41,076 nt of DNA from JBDLID01 sp039715055 (lineage in GTDB: Bacteria; Desulfobacterota; Desulfobulbia; Desulfobulbales; Desulfocapsaceae), in NCBI GenBank assembly GCA_039715055.1, contig JBDLID010000010.1, positions 1 through 41,076 of the forward strand, given 5' to 3'. The position numbers were made by a program, and so were the translations under genes. Shown here one piece after another: positions 24,480 to 31,539 of this stretch (position 1 is its first letter; each line of letters starts with the position of its first letter). The notes below the pieces were generated by a model. The model ran no database searches. It was given only the letters and a program-made list of their open reading frames with translations, and was not told the DNA's origin.

Positions 24480-25862
24480 ATGGCGGAAAAAGGTAGAAAA
24501 GAGCTCATCGGCAATGAGGGCGTGGTTCTGCTTGATATGATCCGGCGTCTTAATCGACGCAATGCCACCGATCATCTTCTCAAGCTTCTCAGCAAGACCC
24601 ACCCGGCAGATATGGCCTGGGTGTTCAGGTCGTTGTCCGCAGACGAGCGCAGTGAGGTTTTCGGCATTATTGCCCAGACCGAGTATATTGGCGGCTTTCT
24701 CGGAGAACTTGATGAACCTTACATGCTCGAACTGGTGGATGGACTCTCCCCCCAGTTCATGGCTGACATCATCTCCAATATGCCTTCCGATGATGCTGTC
24801 GATCTCCTCGAGGCCCTGTCCGATGATGTGGCTGCCGAGATCCGCAAGCACATGGAGGCTGAGGATCGTGAAGAGGTTGAGGATCTGCTCCAGTATCACC
24901 CTGAAACCGCCGGCGGTCTCATGTCGCCGGATTTCATGCATCTTGACGAGGAACTCTCCATCGGCGAGGCGGTGGCCAAGGTTCAGAAACGCAGTGAAGA
25001 AAAGGAGATGGTTTTCTACCTTTACATCACCCACGGCGACGGTAAGCTGGCAGGCGTTGTCTCCCTGCGTGAGCTGCTCATGCACCCGCCTCACAGGCAG
25101 CTGAAAAATATCATGCGCTCCAACGTGATCTCGGTGCCTACAGATACCGATCAGGCCGAGGTTGCCCATGTGGTTTCTCAATACAACATTCTTGCCGTAC
25201 CGGTGGTTGATTCATCTTATACCCTGGTCGGCATTGTTACCGTAGACGACATCATCGACGTTATCCGCGAGGAGGCCACCGAGGAGTTCCTGCAGATGGC
25301 CGGTGCCGGTAAAGACCGGGAGATCCTTCTCAAGTCAACCACCCAGAGTGCCATGATCCGGGCGCCGTGGCTCTTTGCCTCCTGGCTCGGCGGTGTCATG
25401 GCGATTTTTATCATCACCGCCTTTGAGCATGAGTTGAGCCAGGTGCTTGCGCTCGCCTCCTTTATTCCCATTGTCATGGGTATGGGGGGCAACATTGCCA
25501 CCCAGTCATCTACCATTGTCGTACGCGGTATTGCCACCGGCCGGGTCAATATGGAGCACTTCTTCAAGGTGGTCTTCAAGGAATTTCGGGTCGGCCTCAT
25601 TCTCGGGGTGATCTACGGCCTCTTTCTCGGTGTACTTGCCTATTTCGGTTACTCCGAACCCAAACTGCTCGGCCTGGTCGTGGGCCTTTCGATCTTTTTT
25701 TCAATGGCCATGGCGGCAACACTGGGCACCCTGATCCCTCTGGTGCTGAAGCGGTTCGACATAGACGCTGCGGTCGCCACCGGTCCCTTTGTCACCACCG
25801 CCATTGATATCCTGGGGGTGCTGATGTATTTCTGGGTTGCCAAATACTTCCTCAATCTGTAG
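24480..25862 (+). CDS. mgtE: Magnesium transporter MgtE
   Basis: A 460-residue protein with the N-terminal MgtE domain (about residues 15-130, helical repeats HPADMAWVFRSLSADERSEVF and MPSDDAVDLLEAL). A CBS-domain pair follows (about 135-260). Five membrane helices come after residue ~285, including the family-specific LASFIPIVMGMGGNIATQSSTIVVRGIATG pore region. MgtE is a Mg2+-gated Mg2+ channel of the inner membrane. AAGGA lies about 8 nt before the ATG. The 180-bp leader contains a CGTCCC / GGGACG hairpin but no recognisable M-box riboswitch. Confidence 0.95.
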   Translation: MAEKGRKELIGNEGVVLLDMIRRLNRRNATDHLLKLLSKTHPADMAWVFRSLSADERSEVFGIIAQTEYIGGFLGELDEPYMLELVDGLSPQFMADIISNMPSDDAVDLLEALSDDVAAEIRKHMEAEDREEVEDLLQYHPETAGGLMSPDFMHLDEELSIGEAVAKVQKRSEEKEMVFYLYITHGDGKLAGVVSLRELLMHPPHRQLKNIMRSNVISVPTDTDQAEVAHVVSQYNILAVPVVDSSYTLVGIVTVDDIIDVIREEATEEFLQMAGAGKDREILLKSTTQSAMIRAPWLFASWLGGVMAIFIITAFEHELSQVLALASFIPIVMGMGGNIATQSSTIVVRGIATGRVNMEHFFKVVFKEFRVGLILGVIYGLFLGVLAYFGYSEPKLLGLVVGLSIFFSMAMAATLGTLIPLVLKRFDIDAAVATGPFVTTAIDILGVLMYFWVAKYFLNL

Positions 25863-25995
25863 CTTTCCACCTGAAGCCCACCCTTTAACGATCAGGTCTG
25901 CTCAGATAGGGAAGGCTATTCCTCCCAGTCCTGCTTGTTCAAATGTGGACTTCATCTGAAAAGCTGTTTTATACGCTTTTAGTCTCTAACCCAAA

Positions 25996-27102
25996 ATGAG
26001 ATCACAGATGAAACAACTCCCTCCGGTTCTTCTCATCATCATTGTCCTGTCCGCAGGCTACCTGCTCTATAATTTTTTTGATTTTAATTTCGGCGGCAAC
26101 GACGCCGTGCCAAGGGCGGTTACTGCCCGAGGAGAGCTTGCAGCCGACGAGCGGAACACCATTGATGTGTTCCGCAACACCTCGCCGTCGGTGGTCTACA
26201 TCACCAGCCTGGCGCTGAGGCGTAATTTCTTTTCACTCAATGCCGTTGAGATTCCTCAAGGGACCGGATCAGGTTTTGTCTGGGATGAGAAGGGAAGGGT
26301 GGTCACCAACTACCATGTCATTGAGGACGCAAGCCGTATCCAGGTGACCATGTCCGACCACTCCACCTGGAAGGCGGTACTTATCGGTGCGGCGCCTGAC
26401 AAGGATCTTGCCGTACTTCAGGTTGATGCGCCCAAAAGGCTGCTGCAACCCATTGCCATAGGCGAGTCAAGGGATCTGCTGGTGGGCCAGAAGGTTTTTG
26501 CCATCGGCAATCCGTTCGGCCTTGATCAGACCATCACCGCGGGCATTATCTCGGCTCTCGGCCGTGAGATCAAGGCGGTGACCGGTCGCTTGATCCGGGG
26601 GATGATTCAGACCGATGCAGCCATCAACCCGGGTAATTCCGGCGGGCCGCTGCTGGACTCCGCCGGTCGTCTGATCGGGGTCAATACTGCAATTTTCAGC
26701 CCATCCGGGGCCTATGCCGGGATCGGTTTTGCGGTGCCGGTGCAGGAGGTCAACCGGGTGGTGCCTCAGCTGATCCGCCACGGCAGGGTGGTCAAGCCGG
26801 GCATCGGTGCAACCCTTGCCGACGCCCGCCTGGTGAGGGAGCTCGGCCTGGACGGTGTTTTGATTGTTGATGTCCGGCAGGACGGCCCGGCCCACCGTGC
26901 AGGCCTGCGGCCCACCCGGCAGCGCGGCAATGACATCCTGCTCGGAGACATCATCGCTAAAATCGGCGGCCGGGAGGTAAAAAACTATGATGATATCCGC
27001 GATGAATTGGAACGCTTTCAGGTTGGTGAAGAGGTAATACTCACCATCATCCGTGACGGCAGATCCATGGAGGTGCCCCTCCATCTCACTGCGATTAACT
27101 GA
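25996..27102 (+). CDS. HtrA/DegS-type periplasmic serine protease (S1C family)
   Basis: A 368-residue protein with an N-terminal membrane anchor or signal (PPVLLIIIVLSAGYLLYNF). A trypsin-like domain has the triad His107 (NYHVIED), Asp137 (DKDLAVLQ) and Ser215 (NPGNSGGPLL). A single PDZ domain spans residues ~260-365. One PDZ domain with an uncleaved anchor resembles DegS, while the fold in general is HtrA/DegP. It would cut misfolded or regulatory proteins in the periplasm. It follows mgtE by 133 bp. An ATG four codons downstream is an alternative start. Confidence 0.92.
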   Translation: MRSQMKQLPPVLLIIIVLSAGYLLYNFFDFNFGGNDAVPRAVTARGELAADERNTIDVFRNTSPSVVYITSLALRRNFFSLNAVEIPQGTGSGFVWDEKGRVVTNYHVIEDASRIQVTMSDHSTWKAVLIGAAPDKDLAVLQVDAPKRLLQPIAIGESRDLLVGQKVFAIGNPFGLDQTITAGIISALGREIKAVTGRLIRGMIQTDAAINPGNSGGPLLDSAGRLIGVNTAIFSPSGAYAGIGFAVPVQEVNRVVPQLIRHGRVVKPGIGATLADARLVRELGLDGVLIVDVRQDGPAHRAGLRPTRQRGNDILLGDIIAKIGGREVKNYDDIRDELERFQVGEEVILTIIRDGRSMEVPLHLTAIN

Positions 27103-27204
27103 CCTCTGTTGTTCCGGCCGACTTCCAGGTCATTACCGTTTCAAAGCAGCCTCAATACCCAGGCCCGTTGACTTTTCACCGGAAAAAGGAGTAAAAAAAG
27201 ATAT

Positions 27205-27237
27205 ATGTTACTCAAACCAGGGCAGAACTTATTGTGA
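27205..27237 (+). CDS. Possible 10-residue leader peptide coupled to the phosphatidyltransferase gene
   Basis: ATG at 27205 opens a 10-codon ORF (M-L-L-K-P-G-Q-N-L-L) preceded by AAAAAGGAG at 27183-27191. Its TGA stop overlaps the GTG start of the next gene in the sequence GTGA (27234-27237), the usual layout for translational coupling. The downstream GTG itself has no good ribosome-binding site. The short length makes this tentative. Confidence 0.3.
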   Translation: MLLKPGQNLL

Positions 27238-27770
27238 ACAATTTTATCCGTTTTGTTCCCAACACATTGTCAATCAGTCGGATTTTCTTTGCCCTTTACT
27301 TCCCCTTTGCCCCGCAAACACTGTGGCTTCCCCTGGTCCTTGTCAGTGGTTTCAGTGACTTCCTCGATGGCTGGATTGCCCGGCGTTACCAGGTTCAGAG
27401 CTGGCAGGGCAGCCTCCTTGACGGCATTGGCGACAAACTCTTTGTCCTCTGTGTCCTGATCACATTTGTTGCAGCAGGAAAAATTTCCGGCTGGTGGCTC
27501 CCTCTCCTCCTGGCCCGTGACCTGCTCGTTGCCGGCATAGCCGCCTATGCTGCAGCAATACATTCCTGGGAGGCATTCAGGAAGATGGAGGCCAGGTTGT
27601 CTGGAAAACTGGCAACCGGCGGCCAGTTCCTTTTCTTCCTCACAACCATTCTCTTTCCCGCTGGAATTTATCCGGCCCTGGCCATTGCTGTTTGCTTAAG
27701 CGTAACTGCCGCCGTTGACTATGGCCGTCTCTTTCTGGCCGAGCAGCAGGTTGCCAAGAAAAAAACATGA
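27234..27770 (+). CDS. CDP-alcohol phosphatidyltransferase family membrane enzyme
   Basis: A 178-residue membrane protein with the full catalytic motif of the family, D-x2-D-G-x2-A-R-x8-G-x3-D-x3-D, running from Asp42 to Asp67. Several hydrophobic helices follow. It transfers a phosphoalcohol group from or to a CDP-activated lipid in the inner membrane; PgsA (phosphatidylglycerophosphate synthase) and cardiolipin-synthase-like members are the closest general types. The start is a GTG that appears translationally coupled to a short upstream ORF. Which phospholipid is made cannot be decided. Confidence 0.85.
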   Translation: MNNFIRFVPNTLSISRIFFALYFPFAPQTLWLPLVLVSGFSDFLDGWIARRYQVQSWQGSLLDGIGDKLFVLCVLITFVAAGKISGWWLPLLLARDLLVAGIAAYAAAIHSWEAFRKMEARLSGKLATGGQFLFFLTTILFPAGIYPALAIAVCLSVTAAVDYGRLFLAEQQVAKKKT

Positions 27771-27963
27771 GCGAAAGAAAAGATCGTTCGTAACCGCCTC
27801 TTCATTGCATGGCTCCTGATCGAAATTACGTGAAATTACGGGGACATAATACTATTAAATTTGCAAGTCTTTTCCTGCAAGACCAGGAATTCCTGGTTTC
27901 CTGGCAGCAGGTTCCTTTTACCATTACCCTGCTGCCGGTCACTGTCAATGACTACAAAAAAGG
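27771..27963. other. Convergent intergenic region with palindromes and a repeat remnant
   Basis: 193 bp between two convergent genes. It contains a direct repeat GAAATTACG (27822-27830 and 27832-27840) followed by GGGGACATAATACT. There is a perfect 16-bp palindrome ACCAGGAATTCCTGGT (27882-27897). A hairpin GGCAGCAGG / CCTGCTGCC (27903-27911 and 27928-27936) could terminate transcription but lacks a T-run. Confidence 0.4.
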
Positions 27964-28626
27964 CTAGAAGTTAACTCTCACACCGGCAAGAATATCATGC
28001 CGGGCGACGTCAGCCTCGGCACCGTCGATGCTCACGTCTTCTGCCCCAAAGTAGCGATATTTCAGATCAATGGTGATCTGTTCACTCACTTCAAAGCCGG
28101 CACCGACCCCGACCTGATAGCTGAGTACAGTGTCATCATCGTTGATACTTGGCACCTCCGATGCAATGATGTCAATGTTGTAGTCATTGACCTCGATTTT
28201 CGACAACCCCAGGCCTGCAGTGATAAATGGAGTAAACCCGCTGGTATTGATAAAATCAAAATAGCCGTTGAACATCAGTGAAGTAACCGATGCATCTCCT
28301 GAGGAAGAAAAACCGATGCCTCTCATATGTTCAGGGACATCCGAGCCCTTAAACTCACTCTCATCAATATCATGGGTGGCATATAAAATCTCTGCCTCAG
28401 CCCTGAACCGGTCAAAATCATAACCAAACGCAGCCCCTGCAGCAAGGCCCGGGTCAAAACTGACCTCAATAGTCACCCCAGGCTCAGACGAGTCATTCAG
28501 TTCCGCATCGACGGGACTGTTCATGCCTATGGAGGCGCTCATATAAGGCCCGGACCGGGCATACAGTGACGATGAAAACAACAAGGAAAATACACAACAT
28601 GAAAGAATCATCAGTCTACATTTCAT
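27964..28626 (-). CDS. Outer-membrane beta-barrel protein (OmpA/OmpX-like porin family)
   Basis: About 220 residues from the ATG at 28626, which has a textbook AAAGGAGG 6 nt upstream; the open frame upstream of it is leader RNA. A signal peptide (MILSCCVFSLLFSSSLYA) is followed by alternating strand patterns: GPYMSASIGMNSP, LAAGAAFGYDFDRFRAEAEILYA, FTPFITAGLGLSKI, LSYQVGVGAGFEVSEQITIDLKYRYF. It ends in ILAGVRVNF, where the terminal Phe is the outer-membrane assembly signal. It is an eight-strand-type barrel of unknown ligand. Its long leader holds a GEMM-type riboswitch and a terminator, so expression should respond to a cyclic dinucleotide. Confidence 0.85.
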   Translation of the reverse strand: MKCRLMILSCCVFSLLFSSSLYARSGPYMSASIGMNSPVDAELNDSSEPGVTIEVSFDPGLAAGAAFGYDFDRFRAEAEILYATHDIDESEFKGSDVPEHMRGIGFSSSGDASVTSLMFNGYFDFINTSGFTPFITAGLGLSKIEVNDYNIDIIASEVPSINDDDTVLSYQVGVGAGFEVSEQITIDLKYRYFGAEDVSIDGAEADVARHDILAGVRVNF

Positions 28627-28760
28627 TTCTCCCTCCTTTATGTACCGAAATATTCGCTCTATCGGCGTCACCACGCCGGCCAAAAGGAAAAACATAACTG
28701 TTTGATGCAGTTGAGATTATTTGTTGAAATAGCACATGGATATTTATTTAGTTACCAGCC

Positions 28761-28806
28761 AAAAAAAATTGCCGGGCGGCCTATCACATCTAGGCAGCCC
28801 GGCAAT
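28761..28806 (-). terminator. Intrinsic terminator forming the expression platform of the riboswitch
   Basis: On the minus strand ATTGCCGGGC and GCCTA pair with TAGGC and CCCGGCAAT, followed by a run of T residues. The 5' arm is the same sequence that forms the 3' conserved part of the aptamer (GCCGGGCUGCC). The two structures are therefore mutually exclusive. A folded, ligand-bound aptamer would prevent termination, an ON switch. Confidence 0.85.
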
Positions 28807-28860
28807 CTATTCAGACCCGCGACTTTCCGTCCCTGTCTTTCGGCAGGTTTGGCTTTATCT
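28793..28860 (-). promoter_or_regulatory. GEMM-I class cyclic-dinucleotide riboswitch aptamer
   Basis: The minus strand shows the GEMM-I blocks in order: GCCAAACC, a stem capped by a GAAA tetraloop (CCUGCCGAAAGACAGG), GGGACGGAAAGUC, then CGGGUCU and finally AUUGCCGGGCUGCC. Relative to the Vibrio Vc2 aptamer, G21 is C and C46 is G, a compensatory change that keeps the pair and supports a real RNA. The P3 arm is very short. In an ungapped alignment the base matching G20 is G, which favours c-di-GMP over 3',3'-cGAMP, but this is uncertain. It lies between a strong promoter and the beta-barrel gene. Confidence 0.85.
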
Positions 28861-28884
28861 TATGGCCCCACTTTCCTATCAATA

Positions 28885-28913
28885 ATTATACGTGAAAAAA
28901 AATTGTCGGTCAA
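28885..28913 (-). promoter_or_regulatory. Sigma-70-type promoter for the riboswitch-controlled beta-barrel gene
   Basis: On the minus strand TTGACC (28908-28913) and TATAAT (28885-28890) are separated by exactly 17 bp that include an eight-T run. The predicted start, near 28878, leaves about 20 nt before the aptamer. This is the best sigma-70 promoter seen in the window. Confidence 0.8.
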
Positions 28914-28978
28914 GGTGGCTTTAACCGAGGAATGTTTGGGGTCTGTTTAGAAGTGTCTCTTGTTACCTCCCTCCCCGA

Positions 28979-30439
28979 TCACTCCGGTTCATCGTGGCAC
29001 TGGTCGCAGTCCTGGCCAATGGTCTTGCCGAACTCGGTGGCATGTTCATCGTCGTGGCAGCGGAAGCAGCCGTATCCGTCGTCAGCCTCCTGGTGTCCGA
29101 GATGCTGGCGGTAGGTGCCCCAGCTCACTTTCATTTCAGGCCAGACGTTATTCAGATAACCTTCCAGCAGGAAGCCGCCGGAGCGGATCAGTTCTGTTTC
29201 GTGGGCGGCGACAAAGTCGTTGTCATGGCGTTTGGCCTGGAGTTTGAGCAGATCTTCGACGATCCGTTCAGTGGCCTCGTCGCGGGTGGCGTAGTCATTC
29301 TGCAGAATCGCCAGGGAGTCTTCCCTGATTCCTTCAATCTCCGGATCGATTTTCTTTGCGTACAATCCAAAGTCAACCAGTGACTCCAGCCGGTCGTAGA
29401 CATGGGTTGGCCTGTTGTGACAGTCGATACAGTCCATGGTCCGCCATTTGAGCTCAACGCCTTCTTCAGGTTCTGCGTCGTCCATGGTGTAGACCTCGGT
29501 GATGCCGCCGGGCCGGGTGACCTTAACCTTGCCGATTTTTGTTCGTGTCTTGTTCAGGGCCTGGTACTCAACGATCACATCACGGCTCACGTGCCAGTGG
29601 ATTCCCTCAAACTGATCGTTGACCGGGTTGCGGCCACCGATGTGCAGGGCAATTTCTTCTATCTCCGGCTCGGTCTGATTGTCGTTGGTGAAACTGATAA
29701 ATGTCTTGATCTTTTTGCCGTGGAATTTTTCCGGCCAGTGACAGGATTCGCAGGTGTCCCGGGCCGGACGGAGATGCTCCACAGGGGCCGGAATGGGGCG
29801 GCTGAAATTGTTGTCGATGGTGGCCTTTACCTGGCGCAGTCCGGAGAGTTTTGCCTGCACATACCATGAGGCGCCGGAGCCGATGTGGCAGGCCACACAG
29901 GTCACTTTGGCATGGGGCGAGCGCTGGTAGGCGGTGTACTCCGGATCCATGACCTGATGGCAGACCACTCCACAGAAGTATGGAGAGTCTGTAAAATGAT
30001 AGCCTTCATAGGCGACCAGGACCAGAATGGTGATATTGATCACCGACAGAACGAGAAAGAGGACAATACCCTTACGATGGCGTTGATCACCAAGGTCAAT
30101 CTTAAGGTTTTCCATACTGGTCAGGCTGGATTTGAACCATTTCTTACGCCTCAGGTAACAGGAAAGAGGGATAAGGGCCAGACCGAAGAGCATGATGCCC
30201 GGAAGAAAGAGAAAGGTGACAATGGCAAAGTAGGGATTGTGAACGAGCCCGCTGATGTGGGCCATCAATCCGAGAACAATGAGTGTGATGGAAACCGTGG
30301 TGAGGGCGACTCCGAAAAAACCCAGTGGGGTTTTCCAGGTACAGCTGAGTAAATGGTGCCAGCCGTTCTCGTCGGAATCAGGGGTGATAGTGGTCAACGG
30401 CTCAACAGGGGGTTGTTCATTCGGCTCGATGTCGGTCAT
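28979..30439 (-). CDS. NapC/NirT-like inner-membrane multiheme cytochrome c (ImcH-like)
   Basis: A 486-residue protein with three membrane helices (about residues 40-62, 68-92 and 123-145) and then a periplasmic domain with six heme sites. The first is an atypical C156-x3-C160-H. The others are CxxCH at 181-185, 230-234, 337-341, 458-462 and 478-482. The segment FCGVVCHQVMDPEYTAYQRSPH resembles the NapC/NirT quinol-oxidising cytochromes, and the layout recalls Geobacter ImcH. It probably carries electrons from the quinone pool to periplasmic or extracellular acceptors. GAGGGAG precedes the ATG. It is followed on the same strand by the riboswitch-controlled outer-membrane protein. Confidence 0.85.
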   Translation of the reverse strand: MTDIEPNEQPPVEPLTTITPDSDENGWHHLLSCTWKTPLGFFGVALTTVSITLIVLGLMAHISGLVHNPYFAIVTFLFLPGIMLFGLALIPLSCYLRRKKWFKSSLTSMENLKIDLGDQRHRKGIVLFLVLSVINITILVLVAYEGYHFTDSPYFCGVVCHQVMDPEYTAYQRSPHAKVTCVACHIGSGASWYVQAKLSGLRQVKATIDNNFSRPIPAPVEHLRPARDTCESCHWPEKFHGKKIKTFISFTNDNQTEPEIEEIALHIGGRNPVNDQFEGIHWHVSRDVIVEYQALNKTRTKIGKVKVTRPGGITEVYTMDDAEPEEGVELKWRTMDCIDCHNRPTHVYDRLESLVDFGLYAKKIDPEIEGIREDSLAILQNDYATRDEATERIVEDLLKLQAKRHDNDFVAAHETELIRSGGFLLEGYLNNVWPEMKVSWGTYRQHLGHQEADDGYGCFRCHDDEHATEFGKTIGQDCDQCHDEPE

Positions 30440-30618
30440 GTTTCTCCCTCTTGTGAAAGTTATCTGAACAGGGCAAACTATCCTTGTTGCAGGCGCCGGG
30501 GAGCAGGTCAGACTGTTGGACTGACTCAGCCCTTTGCCGGCAGCTGTATTGTTCTGCAGGGGGTGGCTGCAGTTTGCGGACCAACCGTAAATGACGGGTT
30601 GGTATACAGTTTGTTGGT

Positions 30619-31539
30619 TTATTCGTTTCTGTGCAGTTCTTTTTGCAGAATGGCAGCGCTTTTTTCACCACTGCTGATAATGCGCTGGAGGATTTCTTTC
30701 TGCTCTCCACCAACCTGCTGATCGGTGCAGTAATCGGCCAGAAGCTGGCCGTAATTGATAATGCCATTTTGCAGATTGGTGACTTCGTTAATCATGGTGG
30801 AGACCCTGTGCTCCCTGAGTTCTATTGCCGCCCGCCGTTCTTCGTTTTCAGGTACCTTGTCCGGGCTTGAGTTGATAATCTCGACCAGTTCGATAATCTC
30901 TTCGCAGCTGCCCTGCGGGGCAGTGAGAGCGTCGTTTGAATTTTCTGATCTGGCGGCGTTTCTGCGCAGGATGATGAGCGGGATAAATGCACGCCTGTAG
31001 AGGAGCAGGAGTACCGCCGTGATCACGACAATGAGCAGTCCCATCAAGCCCATGGCCACCTTCTGAAACTGAATGACCTCTCCCTTGAGTTCGGCCACCA
31101 CTACCCGGTCAAAGCGGAGAAACTGATCGCTGATCAGTCGCAGCCGGTCAATGATTTCCGCTGCCAGTTCCTTGTTGCCGGTATCGTTGGCGAGCTTTTC
31201 CAACTGCTGGATCAATTTACTCAGGTCAATTTTCTCCAGCAGGGTCAGCTTGTAATGGGAGGGGATCAGGCTGTTTTCGAGCATCTCATTGTAGCGGTGG
31301 TGAAACCCGGTGAAATCTTCTCCGCTGTTTTTCAGCAGGGAGGCGTCGCCGAGCAGGATTCCCTCAACGGTTTTGTCGCGAAGGAGAGTGTAGCGGAAGA
31401 TGATCTGTTCGCTTTCACCAATAGCTGAGCTGTAGCGGTTTGTCAGGTTATTCTGCCTCAGGGCAGTGAGAAGGAGCAGCCCGAGCAGGATACCAATGAG
31501 AACAAAGGTGGCAACAATCAGTTTAGGCAGCGATTTCAT
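30619..31539 (-). CDS. Membrane sensor-like protein with a degenerate histidine-kinase dimerisation helix
   Basis: 306 residues from the ATG at 31539, which overlaps the end of ftsH by 17 bp and has AGGA upstream. Two membrane helices (about residues 7-27 and 163-183) flank a helical periplasmic sensor domain (~30-160). After a HAMP-like linker the C-terminus contains INEVTNLQNGIINYGQLLAD, which matches the kinase at 36393-37544 (AHEVNNPINGIINFAQLLLD), but Asn (near residue 251) replaces the phosphoacceptor His. There is no ATP-binding domain. It therefore looks like a kinase-dead receptor that could dimerise with or titrate a kinase. The function is inferred. Confidence 0.65.
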   Translation of the reverse strand: MKSLPKLIVATFVLIGILLGLLLLTALRQNNLTNRYSSAIGESEQIIFRYTLLRDKTVEGILLGDASLLKNSGEDFTGFHHRYNEMLENSLIPSHYKLTLLEKIDLSKLIQQLEKLANDTGNKELAAEIIDRLRLISDQFLRFDRVVVAELKGEVIQFQKVAMGLMGLLIVVITAVLLLLYRRAFIPLIILRRNAARSENSNDALTAPQGSCEEIIELVEIINSSPDKVPENEERRAAIELREHRVSTMINEVTNLQNGIINYGQLLADYCTDQQVGGEQKEILQRIISSGEKSAAILQKELHRNE

